This document shows, piece after piece, positions 17,180-26,258 of a DNA stretch of 64,000 bases (its first letter is position 1; every line of letters starts with the position of its first letter). A program made the position numbers and the translations under genes. Origin of the DNA: Proteobacteria bacterium ST_bin14 (lineage in GTDB: Bacteria > Pseudomonadota > Alphaproteobacteria > Sphingomonadales > Sphingomonadaceae); assembly GCA_002083655.1 (NCBI GenBank), contig MSXR01000008.1, forward strand, positions 62,001-126,000, read 5' to 3'. The notes below the pieces were generated by a model. It was given only the letters and a program-made list of their open reading frames with translations. It did no database searches and had not been told where the DNA came from.

Positions 17180-17767
17180 CTACAGCACGCCCTTGGTGCT
17201 CGGGATGCTCCCCGATTTGCGCGGGTCGATTTCAACGGCGGTGCGCAACGCACGGGCGACGCCCTTGAATGCGCTTTCGATGATGTGGTGGTTATTATGC
17301 CCATACAGCGTCTCAACATGCAGCGTGATGCCCGCGCTGCCGGCAAAGCTGTGGAACCAGTGGCTGAATAATTCGGTGTCCATCTCGCCCAGCCGAGTTT
17401 GGGAAAAGCTGCTGTTCCAGACGAGATAAGGCCGCCCCGAAATGTCGAGCGCCACGCGCGTTAGCGTTTCATCCATCGGCGACAGCGCGTCACCGTACCG
17501 GCGGATGCCTGATTTATCGCCGAGCGCCTTGGCAATCGCCTCGCCGATTGCGATGCCGGTATCCTCGGTGGTGTGATGTTGGTCGATATGCAGATCGCCC
17601 ACTGCCTTCACGTCCATGTCGATCAACGAATGGCGCGACAACTGCTCGAGCATGTGATCAAGAAAGCCAATCCCGGTGCTGATCGTGTACACCCCGGTTC
17701 CGTCAAGGTTGACGGTAACGTCGATCGAGGTTTCCTTGGTGGCGCGAGAGATGGTGGCGATACGCAT
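17180..17767 (-). CDS. hisB: Imidazoleglycerol-phosphate dehydratase
   Basis: 195-residue monofunctional enzyme (no phosphatase domain). The two metal-binding motifs HHTTED (about 64-69) and HNNHH are present. It makes imidazole acetol phosphate from IGP. First gene of the minus-strand his unit hisB-hisH-hisA-hisF-hisE-HIT. Its promoter must lie in the 97-nt gap shared with divergent sspB. Confidence 0.96.
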   Translation of the reverse strand: MRIATISRATKETSIDVTVNLDGTGVYTISTGIGFLDHMLEQLSRHSLIDMDVKAVGDLHIDQHHTTEDTGIAIGEAIAKALGDKSGIRRYGDALSPMDETLTRVALDISGRPYLVWNSSFSQTRLGEMDTELFSHWFHSFAGSAGITLHVETLYGHNNHHIIESAFKGVARALRTAVEIDPRKSGSIPSTKGVL

Positions 17768-17864
17768 GGCACCCCCATAGCGTTTGAATTTGTGGGCGCA
17801 ATCATGGCCGCAAATCTTGATCGTCAATCTTGACCACGCCCCAAAGACCGCTAGTCCAAGGCGA

Positions 17865-18344
17865 ATGAGCGATGGTCTGCCCGATAGCCTGATTCCCTAT
17901 GACGAAATCGTGCAGGAGGCGCTGCGCGCGGTTGTGGGGCGCGTGCTTGGGTCAGTCGCTACCAATGGCGGGCTGCCGGGCGAGCATCATTTTTATATCA
18001 CCTTCAAAACCCAGGCTCCCGGCGTCGATATTCCGCAGCGGCTGATTGAGCGTTTTCCTGATGAAATGACGATCGTGATGCAGAACCGATATTGGGATTT
18101 GCTGGTCGATGATGAGCGGTTTTCGATCGGGCTCAGCTTTAATCAGGTGCCGTCGAAACTGGTCATCCCCTATTCGGCGATCACGGGCTTCCATGATCCC
18201 GCGGTAAATTTCGAACTTCGATTCCAGGCAGCGGAAGGCCCAGAAGGCTCCGATCCGCATGACGAAGCCGAAAATGATGTGGTGGTAACCCCGGTTGAAG
18301 ACGGATCGAACGTTGTTTCGGTGGATTTCAAGCGAAAGAAATAA
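17865..18344 (+). CDS. sspB: ClpXP adaptor SspB (alphaproteobacterial type)
   Basis: 159 residues. Tethers ssrA-tagged proteins to ClpXP. The N-terminal fold (SLIPYDEIVQEALRAVV, HFYITFKT, RYWDLLVDDERFSIGLSF) matches the DUF1321/SspB-alpha family; the acidic linker ends in a basic tail VVSVDFKRKK, the ClpX-binding segment position. The ATG at 17865 follows AAGGCGA. Divergent from hisB. Confidence 0.9.
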   Translation: MSDGLPDSLIPYDEIVQEALRAVVGRVLGSVATNGGLPGEHHFYITFKTQAPGVDIPQRLIERFPDEMTIVMQNRYWDLLVDDERFSIGLSFNQVPSKLVIPYSAITGFHDPAVNFELRFQAAEGPEGSDPHDEAENDVVVTPVEDGSNVVSVDFKRKK

Positions 18345-18721
18345 TGTGGCAGCGGTAAGCCGTGATCGCTGATTGACCACAGGCTTTACCCCAATCCTGA
18401 CGCAATATTCCTTGAAGTGAGCGCCAGTGCCCAGCCTTGGGTGATGAAATAGCATTCCAGGCAGATTGCCCCTTCGCGCGCGGCCATGCGCAACCTGCGT
18501 CGCCCCTGCACATCCTTGGCGCGACAGCCATTTGCATAACCAGTCGTTCAGCGATGCGCGGGCGGCAAGAACGGTGTGGGCGTTCATCACGCAAATCCGC
18601 GCAAACGGTTTCCGGCGTTACAGGTGCCAGCACATCGGCGGTACTGCGGTGGGCAATGGCATCGCCAGTATCAACGGCGCCCCGAAGGGGTTCATAAATC
18701 GATGTTTTTATGGAGAAAAAA
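18345..18721. other. Intergenic stretch without a supported gene
   Basis: 377 nt between sspB and tRNA-Thr. Open frames on both strands have unnatural composition (Cys/Arg/His-rich) and no ribosome site, and I see no recognisable protein, RNA or repeat. It may be a decayed gene or plain spacer. Confidence 0.5.
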
Positions 18722-18796
<75 letters not shown>

Positions 18797-18882
18797 AAAC
18801 CCGGCATGTTGAGGCGGGAGCGCGCCTATGGTCTGAAGGCGCAGCGCTTGTCAAGGCGCGGATTGCGGGGGATAGATGCGCC

Positions 18883-19053
18883 ATGACTGAAAACGACGAC
18901 CGTGCCGAACGGCTGGCGGCCCAATTGCGCGAGAACCTGAAAAAGCGGAAAGCCCGCGCGCGGGGCTTGGCTGACAATGCATCGGCCGCGCCACTGGCGC
19001 AGGACGCGGCGGCTGTGGTTAATCATCGGGTTGCGGCGGATCGGGAAAAATAG
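18883..19053 (+). CDS. Small basic hypothetical protein
   Basis: 56 residues, hydrophilic, starting MTENDDRAERLAAQLRENLK and containing KKRKARARG; a helical, highly charged protein. No domain is recognised. A weak GGGGGA lies about 12 nt upstream of the ATG. Its sequence style is that of short conserved alphaproteobacterial proteins of unknown role. It sits alone between tRNA-Thr and the cytochrome c gene. Confidence 0.5.
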   Translation: MTENDDRAERLAAQLRENLKKRKARARGLADNASAAPLAQDAAAVVNHRVAADREK

Positions 19054-19179
19054 GTTTTTCAACAGGCGGTGTCGCCGCTTGGGGGCAATCAGGCCGTCAG
19101 CGCATTATTCCGTTCTTGATTGCGCCGCGCCGTGCGCTAAATTGCTGCCCGTCGAGAATATCAGGAACGGAAAAACCAG

Positions 19180-19569
19180 ATGATCAAGTCGTTGCTCCTT
19201 GCTGCCGCCGCTGCCACCGTTATCGCGGTGCCGGTCAGCGCCCAGACGGCGCCCCCCATGCCAAAGGGCGTTGCTGCAGCGGGTGAGAAGGTTTTTAATC
19301 AGTGCAAGATTTGCCATGTCACCGATAAGGGCGTCAATCGGGTGGGGCCGTCGCTGTTTGGCATCGTTGGCCGCAAGTCGGGCATCGTTCCCGGTTTCAA
19401 ATATTCTGCCGCCAATTTGAAGAGCGGCGTTACGTGGAACGAAGCGACGCTGTACAAATATCTTGAAGCGCCGATGAAGTTTATGCCCGGCACCAAAATG
19501 GCCTTTGGCGGTCTGAAAAAGCCACAGGATCGTGCAGACGTTATTGCGTTTCTGAAGACAAAGCGCTGA
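19180..19569 (+). CDS. Class I c-type cytochrome (c2/c550-like), periplasmic
   Basis: 129 residues with a Sec signal peptide (cleavage near VSAQ). Haem-binding CKICH near residue 42, and the axial Met in PGTKMAFGG near 107. Monohaem soluble electron carrier that could feed the aa3 oxidase encoded at 32-39 kb. AGGAACGG precedes the ATG. Haem attachment would need the Ccm system, of which ccmA and ccmB are nearby. Confidence 0.93.
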   Translation: MIKSLLLAAAAATVIAVPVSAQTAPPMPKGVAAAGEKVFNQCKICHVTDKGVNRVGPSLFGIVGRKSGIVPGFKYSAANLKSGVTWNEATLYKYLEAPMKFMPGTKMAFGGLKKPQDRADVIAFLKTKR

Positions 19570-19730
19570 TTGCGGCGCCGCTTTGCGCATGGCTTAGGCT
19601 GTGCACAAAGCGGCGAGCATTTCGACCTTTTTGCTCGCCGGGCACATAATCTTCTTCGGTTGTTGGTCCGGATCGTCGCTAAAGACCCCCAACCGCCCCC
19701 TGCCGGGGTCAGAAACCAGCGCCGCGCGCT

Positions 19731-20021
19731 TTATTCCACCAACGCGTCAATCAATGCGGCCAGATCGATATCGCGGTGGCTTAGCCCACCGGCATCATGG
19801 GTCGTGAGCAGAATTTCCACGCGGTTCCACACATTTGACCATTCTGGATGGTGATCTGCCTTTTCGGCGAGCAACGCGACGCGGCTCATGAACCCGAACG
19901 CCTCGACAAAATCGGCGAAGGCAAAGCTGCGGGTGATCGCCGCGCGCGCCTCATCCCAATCCCAATCGGGCAGGCCGTCCAGCGCCTCGGCGCGTTCCGC
20001 TTCGCTTAACTGCTCTACCAT
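19731..20021 (-). CDS. phhB: Pterin-4a-carbinolamine dehydratase
   Basis: 96 residues. Regenerates the pterin cofactor after aromatic amino-acid hydroxylation. Catalytic H57-H58-P59 with W61 (DHHPEW) and H75-D76 (TTHDAGG) are all present and the length is standard. No phenylalanine hydroxylase gene is in the window. It converges on the cytochrome c gene. Confidence 0.93.
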   Translation of the reverse strand: MVEQLSEAERAEALDGLPDWDWDEARAAITRSFAFADFVEAFGFMSRVALLAEKADHHPEWSNVWNRVEILLTTHDAGGLSHRDIDLAALIDALVE

Positions 20022-20056
20022 GTTCGTCCTCTTGCCGTGGCTTGCTGGCTAGGCCT

Positions 20057-20458
20057 ATGTGCCTCGTGATGAGAGAGCAAGCACCGACCGCCGCAGAAAT
20101 TGAAGCGCTGGCACGCGAGGTGCTGCAGCGCATGCCTGCGCCATTCGCCGCGCATCTGGCAAATATCGTGCTCGTCGTCGAGGAATTCGCTGATGAGGAA
20201 ACGCTTGCCGAACTGGAGATTGAGGACCCTTTCGGCCTGACCGGGCTGTATCACGGGCAGCCAGTGGGAGAGAGAGGTAGCACGCAATCAGGCGCGATGC
20301 CCGATCGCATTCATTTATACCGTCGACCGATTCTGGACGAATGGTGTGACACCGGCGACACGCTGAAGGCGCTGATCACCCATGTCGTGGTCCATGAAGT
20401 GGGCCACCATTTCGGCCTGTCCGATAAGGATATGCACGCGCTGGAACATCAGGCTTGA
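20057..20458 (+). CDS. Zincin-like metallopeptidase family protein
   Basis: 133 residues with HEVGHH at 113-118 and D123 as third-ligand candidate, the short zincin family (formerly DUF1025). Members have a minimal thermolysin-like core; their substrate is unknown. ATG at 20057 follows AGG at 5 nt; an ATG at 20069 is also possible. Its stop overlaps the TTG start of ccmA (TTGA). Confidence 0.85.
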   Translation: MCLVMREQAPTAAEIEALAREVLQRMPAPFAAHLANIVLVVEEFADEETLAELEIEDPFGLTGLYHGQPVGERGSTQSGAMPDRIHLYRRPILDEWCDTGDTLKALITHVVVHEVGHHFGLSDKDMHALEHQA

Positions 20459-21051
20459 CCGAACTGGCGTTTGACGGCGTGGCCTGCACGCGCGGGGGGC
20501 GGCTGTTGTTTGCGCATGTGTCATTTGCGCTGGGCGGCGGAGATGCACTGATCGTCAGCGGACCGAACGGCGTCGGTAAATCGAGTTTGATCCGCATCGC
20601 GGCTGGGCTGCTCCCTCCCTCTTCTGGCGCAGTAACGGGCAGTGCGGCGCGCGCTTATCTGGCCGAGGCGCATGCGCTGGACCCTGAGCAGACCCTGGCC
20701 GACGCGCTGTTGTTCTGGGCACGGATTGACGGCGCGGGGCGACCGCAAGTTGCGGCTGCGCTTGACGAGATTGGTCTGGCGCACATTGCCGCTGTGCCAG
20801 TGCGACTATTGTCGACCGGGCAGCGGCGGCGGGCGGCGCTGGCCCCGCTGATCGCCGGGGGCGCGTCGGTATGGTTGCTCGATGAGCCGGCCAGCGGACT
20901 CGATGTGGCATCGGTGGCGCGGCTGGGCGAGATTATCGCCGGCCACCGCGCGCGCGGCGGCGCAGTGCTGATCGCAACGCACCAGCCGATTGCCGTGCCG
21001 GATGCGCGGGAAATAACGCTGGTTGGGGCGGCGGCGGAGGTTGCAGCGTGA
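20455..21051 (+). CDS. ccmA: Haem exporter ATPase CcmA
   Basis: 198-residue ABC ATPase of cytochrome c maturation; it drives release of haem-loaded CcmE from CcmCD. Walker A GPNGVGKSS (about 36-44), signature LSTGQRRR, Walker B VWLLDEP. Short size and LSTGQ are typical of CcmA. The TTG start overlaps the previous stop. ccmB follows after 106 nt; ccmC-ccmI are not in the window. Confidence 0.9.
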   Translation: MTELAFDGVACTRGGRLLFAHVSFALGGGDALIVSGPNGVGKSSLIRIAAGLLPPSSGAVTGSAARAYLAEAHALDPEQTLADALLFWARIDGAGRPQVAAALDEIGLAHIAAVPVRLLSTGQRRRAALAPLIAGGASVWLLDEPASGLDVASVARLGEIIAGHRARGGAVLIATHQPIAVPDAREITLVGAAAEVAA

Positions 21052-21157
21052 ATATCTCCAGCCTTTTTTTGTGTCGAGCACAGTCACGGAAAGCGGGAAA
21101 GGCGCTGGACGTGGAAAGCTTGTCTCGATTTCGCGCGACATCAACGGGGTATTTGAC

Positions 21158-21796
21158 GTGATCGTCGCCCTCATCATCCGCGATGTTCGTCGGGCATGGA
21201 CGGGCGGCGGCGCGGTGTTTCCGGTCGCGTTCTTTTTGCTGGCCTGCATCCTGTTTCCGTTCGGCATCGGCCCGGACCGGGTTTTGCTCGCGCGGATTGG
21301 CGGCGGCGTCATCTGGGCGGCGGCGTTGCTGGCGGCGTTGTTGCCGGTTGAGCGGCTGGTGTCGCCCGATGCCGATGCCGGCGTTCTTGATCAGATTGCG
21401 GTGCGCGGCGGCAGCATGGTGGAGGTGGCAGCCGCCAAGATTGCTGCGCACTGGATCAGCTTTGGTCCACCGTTGATGCTGGCTGCGGTGATTGCCAGCG
21501 CGCTGCTGGGGATTGATGCGCCGACGCTTGGGGCGATCGAGTTAGGGTTGTTGATCGGCACGCCCGGCCTTGCCGCACTGGCGGTGGCAACATCGGCACT
21601 GGTCGCGGGGTTGCGGGGGGCAAGCTCGGTGGCGGGCCTGGTGATGCTGCCGCTCGCGGTGCCGCTGCTGATCTTTGGCGCTGGATCAATCGATGGCGGA
21701 TCAGGCGCGCTGAAGCTGCTGGGCGCGGTGACATTGCTGCTGGTGGTGGGCGCGCCGGTGGTCGCCGCAGCGGCGATTCGGGTCGGGCGAGAGTAA
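21158..21796 (+). CDS. ccmB: Haem exporter permease CcmB
   Basis: 212-residue protein with about six helices starting right after IRDVRRAW, as in CcmB. PVAFFLLACILFPFGIGPD and LPVERLVSPDADAGVLDQ are typical family segments. The GTG at 21158 has GGGG 9 nt upstream. The frame is open further 5', but those residues do not look like protein. Partner of CcmA. Confidence 0.88.
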   Translation: MIVALIIRDVRRAWTGGGAVFPVAFFLLACILFPFGIGPDRVLLARIGGGVIWAAALLAALLPVERLVSPDADAGVLDQIAVRGGSMVEVAAAKIAAHWISFGPPLMLAAVIASALLGIDAPTLGAIELGLLIGTPGLAALAVATSALVAGLRGASSVAGLVMLPLAVPLLIFGAGSIDGGSGALKLLGAVTLLLVVGAPVVAAAAIRVGRE

Positions 21797-21834
21797 CCAC
21801 CTGGTTTGCGCGAATAGCGCCGGGCAAAAAGGCG

Positions 21835-22527
21835 CTATTGCCCCAACCGCAGCACTGCGGTCGGCGCGCTTTTGAGTGTCGGCGTTGCCTGCCACACCAT
21901 GGTTTTGCGTCGGCCCGCCAACTTCACGTCGTCTTCACTGCTCTGGCTGATGATGTCCGCATCGGTATCGAGCGTGAAAACGCCGTCCAACCTGCTCAGT
22001 CCCTGCAGCGATTCGGCACCCGGCATGCCGGATATGGCCGGCGACGCACTCTTCCCCTCATTGGCGAAGGCCGGGGCTTTTACACGCACCACGCCGTCCT
22101 GCCGCAATTCGATCGCGATGAAGGGCAGGATGACCTCGGCATCGATGTTGAACGGCCAGACGAACGCGTGATCGAGCCGGCCTGACACGGCATAGTCGAT
22201 CATGAACACCCCGTCGCCGAGATAGGCGACCTTGCGATACCCCGCTTCCTTGCTCAGCTTCGCGGCGATGGCGCGGTTCTTGGCATCCGCTTCTGCCTTT
22301 TTCGTCGCCTTGCGTTTCGCGCCGTCCGCCGGGTTGTCATCGCTGCTGCCCTGGTCGCTCATCGCATCGCCATCGGGCTCGGCATTGATCACTTCGCCAA
22401 TGTAACTGAACGCAAAGCTGCGATCGGCATTGACCGTCAGCGTCGAGGTGAATTTGCCCGGAGCCAGCACGCAACTGGCGAGCGCGACCGGCAACAGAAG
22501 CAAGGCGGCAAGGCGAGCGAAGACCAT
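21835..22527 (-). CDS. Hypothetical lipoprotein
   Basis: 230 residues. Signal peptide with lipobox LASC, then a beta-rich domain and a charged, Lys/Ala-rich insertion (about 68-95) that may be coiled. No family recognised. The ATG at 22527 has GGGGG 8 nt upstream. The gene converges on ccmB and is followed upstream by a gene for a DMP19-like protein on the same strand. Confidence 0.75.
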   Translation of the reverse strand: MVFARLAALLLLPVALASCVLAPGKFTSTLTVNADRSFAFSYIGEVINAEPDGDAMSDQGSSDDNPADGAKRKATKKAEADAKNRAIAAKLSKEAGYRKVAYLGDGVFMIDYAVSGRLDHAFVWPFNIDAEVILPFIAIELRQDGVVRVKAPAFANEGKSASPAISGMPGAESLQGLSRLDGVFTLDTDADIISQSSEDDVKLAGRRKTMVWQATPTLKSAPTAVLRLGQ

Positions 22528-22598
22528 CTGCAATCCCCCAACATCAGGGGCAAAACCTAGCCCCGTGTCGCCACCGCATAAAGCGCAATCGCCGCGCC

Positions 22599-23198
22599 TT
22601 AAGATTTCGAGCGTTGGCCGCGCATCGGATTGGCATCCGCCAGCGCCGTCATGCGCGCGCGATGTTCGGTATCGGGCACGATCTCCAGCGGTGCTTCAGT
22701 TCGAAGCCAGTGATCATTGCCAGCCAGGATTTGCATGGACGGGCCTGCAAAGAATCGGTCATCCAAATCTTTGATGATCGGATCGATATCGCCGAACCCT
22801 CCGGCTTCGGCGGCAGCAACGAACCGATCCGGATCCTCGTGCGCAAACAACATCAATCCCTCGAACACCTCTAGGGCCTCATCAAGGCCCATGGCCAGCA
22901 GGCCATATTGGATGTCGACAATGGTCGCTTCTTGCCAGCCGCTGTTGCCCGCGAATTGCCCGTGCCCGCCATTGTTCACCTGCGCGAGGTAGTAATCGAC
23001 ATGGTAGCTGAGAAGCGCTTCGTTCGGAATTTCGTCGCGAAGATACATCGCCTCGCGCATCACGAAATTGACGAAATCGACCACCGCCATCGGCACGCTG
23101 TGGGTGTCGGCGTTATCGAAGCTGCTTTGCGGGATGATGATGGTCGTCACCGGCGTCACGGGAACGGCCAACTGTTTGCGGCCGAACGGCCATTTCAT
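22599..23198 (-). CDS. DMP19/DUF4375-like protein
   Basis: 199 residues. The segment YYLAQVNNGGHGQFAGNSGW is characteristic of the DMP19 (DUF4375) family, in which one eukaryote-studied homologue mimics DNA; its bacterial role is unknown. The N-terminus starts MKWPFGRKQ with no signal peptide. Its ATG overlaps the rlmB stop (ATGA), so it is translated with rlmB. Confidence 0.8.
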   Translation of the reverse strand: MKWPFGRKQLAVPVTPVTTIIIPQSSFDNADTHSVPMAVVDFVNFVMREAMYLRDEIPNEALLSYHVDYYLAQVNNGGHGQFAGNSGWQEATIVDIQYGLLAMGLDEALEVFEGLMLFAHEDPDRFVAAAEAGGFGDIDPIIKDLDDRFFAGPSMQILAGNDHWLRTEAPLEIVPDTEHRARMTALADANPMRGQRSKS

Positions 23199-23941
23199 CG
23201 CGTCGCCACTGCATAAAGCGCAATTGCGGCCGCGTTCGACACGTTCAAGCTTTCGATATTGGGGGATATGGGCAACCGGGCCAGCACGTCGCAATGCTCT
23301 TCGGTGTTGCGGCGCATGCCTTCGCCCTCGGCCCCCAGCACCAGGCACGTGCGCGCGCTGCCGGTAATTGCCTCATTCAAGGGAATTGGTGCTTCGCCGG
23401 TCAGCCCGATTCGCCAATATTGCGCCTCGGCAATTTCATCCAACGCGCGCGACAGATTGACGACGCGCACCCATGGCACCAGTTCCAGCGCGCCCGATGC
23501 GGCGCGCGCTACTGTCCCCGATTCGGGCGGGGCGTGGCGATCTTGCGTGATGATGCCCAGTGCGTCGAACGCCGCTGCAGAACGTAGGATTGCGCCTACA
23601 TTATGCGGGTCGGTCACCTGATCGAGCACCAGCAACGGGCGTTGATCATCGGCGCCCTGTTCCAGCAAATCGCCCAGCCAGATATCCTCCAGCGGATCAA
23701 CCTCTGCTACCAGCCCCTGGTGCGGCGCGTCGCTTGGCACCAGCCGCGCCAGATCGGTCACCTCGGCAAAGGTGATCGGGATGACGGGCGGGATATCCAG
23801 GCTCGCCAGCGCCTCGCGCGTTGCCCATAATTTGCGCACCACGCGTTCCGGGTTTGCTAGCGCGGCGGTAACCGCATGCCGCCCCCAAAAGCGCGGGCGG
23901 CCGACTGGAGCCTGCGAAGGGCGGTGTCCACGTTTTGCCAT
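23195..23941 (-). CDS. rlmB: 23S rRNA (guanosine-2'-O)-methyltransferase, RlmB/TrmH family
   Basis: 248-residue SPOUT methyltransferase. The knot motifs DQVTDPHNVGAILRSA, LVLGAEGEGMRR and PNIESLNVSNAAAIALY are complete, and an N-terminal substrate-binding domain (about 15-90) is present. RlmB methylates G2251 of 23S rRNA in E. coli; a tRNA target cannot be excluded. The start overlaps the peptidase stop by one base (TAATG). Confidence 0.93.
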   Translation of the reverse strand: MAKRGHRPSQAPVGRPRFWGRHAVTAALANPERVVRKLWATREALASLDIPPVIPITFAEVTDLARLVPSDAPHQGLVAEVDPLEDIWLGDLLEQGADDQRPLLVLDQVTDPHNVGAILRSAAAFDALGIITQDRHAPPESGTVARAASGALELVPWVRVVNLSRALDEIAEAQYWRIGLTGEAPIPLNEAITGSARTCLVLGAEGEGMRRNTEEHCDVLARLPISPNIESLNVSNAAAIALYAVATR

Positions 23942-25566
23942 TACTCGTCATCATCCGCTGCATAAGCATAGGGGTCTGTCACGACCGGTTTGGTCGGCAG
24001 GGGTGGCTTGGGCAATGCCTTGTCCGCATTGGCCGCGTTCAGCAGGAACGATGCAAGGATCGTCGATGCCTGGCGCATGTCGTCTGCCTTCAAATGATCA
24101 AAGGTGTCGAGGCTGGTGTGGTGGGTGCGCGGGAAATAATCGAGCGGATCCTGAATGAACTGGAACCCCTGCAACCCCACCGCCTGTAAAAAGACGTGAT
24201 CGGTGCCGCCGGTTTTCTGGAACACCACGCTGGTTGCCCCCATTGCCGAAAACGGCGCGAGCCAATCGCGGAAAATGGGGACCACAGCGGGGTTATTCTC
24301 GGCGTAGATGCCGCGCACCTTGCCCGACCCGTTATCGAGATTGAAATAGGCGGCCAGCTCGCCATAGCCGGGCTTGGGCGTGATCGGCCAGCGGTTTGCC
24401 CAGCCATAGAAACGGGCAAGCCCGGTCTGCGGCGGATCATTGGGGCTGCCACGCGTCGCCAGATGCTGTTCGACATAGGCCAGGCTGCCCAAAATGCCCT
24501 GTTCCTCACCAACCCACAGCGCAAAGCGGATCGCGCGTTTCGGCTTCATGCCGGTCGTCTGCAGGATGCGCGCAGCCTCCATGATCATCGCCACGCCCGC
24601 GCCATTATCTGCTGCGCCATCTGCTGCGACCCAGCTGTCGAGATGCGCGCCGGCCATCACATAGCCCGCCTTAGGGTCTGATCCGGGGATTTCGGCGATA
24701 ATGTTATACGCCTTGGTGTCGCTGTCGTCATAGGCGACCTTGGTGTCGATTTCGAGCGTCGGATTCTGGCCCGCTTTCAGCAAGCGCGCGAGACGGCGAT
24801 AATCTTCAGCGGCAATCTCAACGCCGGGCACCTGCGGGGTTTCGCCAACGCCGAACAAATACCCCTCGCCATGCACTAGCTTGCCATCAAGCCGTGCCTG
24901 ATTGGCATAGGCGACCGCGCCTTCGGCCTTGAGAAACGCATCAAGTTTTTTGGCGAAGTCGAGCCGCTTCAGGCGGCGATCGGCGGTTTCCGGATCATAA
25001 ACGGGCTGCTGAAACGTATCGAGCTTGGCCAGATCCTCGCCCGTATAGCGGCGGAATGGCGATGTGCTGGGTTCAGAACCGGTGTTGGGGCGCGTGAGCA
25101 TCACGATCTTGCCCTTCAACTTACCGCGCCACTTGTCGAACTCGCGCTCCTTGGTAATCGGGGCAACGATCAGCCCAGCAGTTACCGCGCCGGGGGTAGA
25201 GGGCGTCCAAGCGATCGGAATCGCGGTGAGCTGGATTGGTCGGGGCGTGACCATGCGCACGCTGGACCGTTCGATTGACCAACCGCGCCCGAAATCAAAG
25301 CCTTCCTTGTGCACATTGGTCAGGCCCCATTCCTTGAACTTGGCCTGGGTCCAATCCTCTGCCTTGCGCATCGCTGGCGAATTGGTCAGCCGCGCACCGA
25401 TAACGTCCGACAGATGTTCAGCAGTTACCATCACCTGGCTGTGGTTGGTGCCCTCATCAATGATTTTGGCAACAACGCTGCGGTCTACGCTTTGTGCGGC
25501 GGCGGGGGTTGTCGTGCAAACGGGCAGGAAAATCGTGGCAGCGGCAAGCAGGAACGAACGGCGCAT
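23941..25566 (-). CDS. Secreted M28-family zinc peptidase
   Basis: 541 residues with a signal peptide ending near AAAQS. A PA-like insert precedes the catalytic domain. Zinc ligands are visible in AGAHLDSWVAADGAADNGAG, WVGEEQGILGS and THHTSLDTFDHL, in the order expected for M28 aminopeptidases. It should trim peptides in the periplasm or outside. It heads the run peptidase-rlmB-DMP19 with 1- to 4-base overlaps. Confidence 0.92.
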   Translation of the reverse strand: MRRSFLLAAATIFLPVCTTTPAAAQSVDRSVVAKIIDEGTNHSQVMVTAEHLSDVIGARLTNSPAMRKAEDWTQAKFKEWGLTNVHKEGFDFGRGWSIERSSVRMVTPRPIQLTAIPIAWTPSTPGAVTAGLIVAPITKEREFDKWRGKLKGKIVMLTRPNTGSEPSTSPFRRYTGEDLAKLDTFQQPVYDPETADRRLKRLDFAKKLDAFLKAEGAVAYANQARLDGKLVHGEGYLFGVGETPQVPGVEIAAEDYRRLARLLKAGQNPTLEIDTKVAYDDSDTKAYNIIAEIPGSDPKAGYVMAGAHLDSWVAADGAADNGAGVAMIMEAARILQTTGMKPKRAIRFALWVGEEQGILGSLAYVEQHLATRGSPNDPPQTGLARFYGWANRWPITPKPGYGELAAYFNLDNGSGKVRGIYAENNPAVVPIFRDWLAPFSAMGATSVVFQKTGGTDHVFLQAVGLQGFQFIQDPLDYFPRTHHTSLDTFDHLKADDMRQASTILASFLLNAANADKALPKPPLPTKPVVTDPYAYAADDDE

Positions 25567-25708
25567 GGAACCCCCGGATCAAGAAGCGATAACAATGGTG
25601 CACGGGTATGCGGCGCGCGCGCCCTGCGCAAGTCATTGCGCGTTGTGGGCGTTGACAGCGTCGTCCGCGAAAGGCATGGGCACGCCTCGCTTTATCTAGC
25701 GCCTCTGT

Positions 25709-25795
25709 GGACAGGTGGCCGAGTGGTTAAAGGCAGCAGACTGTAAATCTGCCGGAGTTTCTCCTACGTAGGTTCGAACCCTACCCTGTCCACCA
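25709..25795 (+). tRNA. tRNA-Tyr (GTA), CCA encoded
   Basis: Class II tRNA: acceptor GGACAGG/CCTGTCC, anticodon stem-loop CAGA-CTGTAAA-TCTG with anticodon GTA, a long variable arm (CCGGAGTTTCTCCTACG region), T arm GTAGG-TTCGAAC-CCTAC, discriminator A and encoded CCA at 25793-25795. Confidence 0.97.
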
Positions 25796-25876
25796 ATTTC
25801 CCTGGCGCGAAACCGCCGATTCCAAACCTTTTTGGTGCTTTGCGCTCAATGCAGGACAGCGACGGCGTATTGCCAT

Positions 25877-25904
25877 TTGGGTTTCACAAAACTGTCATTA
25901 TAAT
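25877..25904 (+). promoter_or_regulatory. Candidate sigma-70 promoter
   Basis: TTGGGT (25877-25882), 16-nt spacer, then a consensus TATAAT (25899-25904) in a locally AT-rich stretch. It could drive the small frame at 25989 and the TonB receptor beyond it. The -35 is weak. Confidence 0.35.
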
Positions 25905-25988
25905 CGGCGTTTGGTATCGTGCATGGCGGCTGCTCTGGAGGGGTGGCGATGGTCGTCCAGATAGCGACCAGCGGGGGGCGTTCGACGC

Positions 25989-26258
25989 ATGGGCGAAGCG
26001 ATTGGTATCGCCAACGATTCCGGTGAGCCGAGGGGCGGCGCGCTGAATAAGCTGACTGGCAAGGCCATTTTCGGCTGGTTGAACGATATCTTTGCCAGAT
26101 CACGCTGTGACATGCTTTCCGTGTTGTTCGGAATTTCCTATGCCGCGCTGATGGCCGATTACCCGGCATTGACGCAGGCGCTGTTGACCTATGTCATTAC
26201 GGTGATGGGCGAACGACTGCGTTTTGCCAGCCAGGCGATTGGCATTTTGCAGAACTGA
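25989..26258 (+). CDS. Hypothetical small membrane-associated protein
   Basis: 89 residues with a hydrophobic centre (CDMLSVLFGISYAALMADYP and ALLTYVITVM). A purine-rich GGGGGGCG is about 8 nt before the ATG. No family recognised, and coding is uncertain. Its end overlaps the longest possible reading of the TonB receptor gene. Confidence 0.35.
   Translation: MGEAIGIANDSGEPRGGALNKLTGKAIFGWLNDIFARSRCDMLSVLFGISYAALMADYPALTQALLTYVITVMGERLRFASQAIGILQN

Noticed and set aside
18328..18633. Minus-strand 101-codon frame between sspB and tRNA-Thr
   Set aside because: Cys/Arg/Trp-rich composition, overlap with sspB, and no start context.
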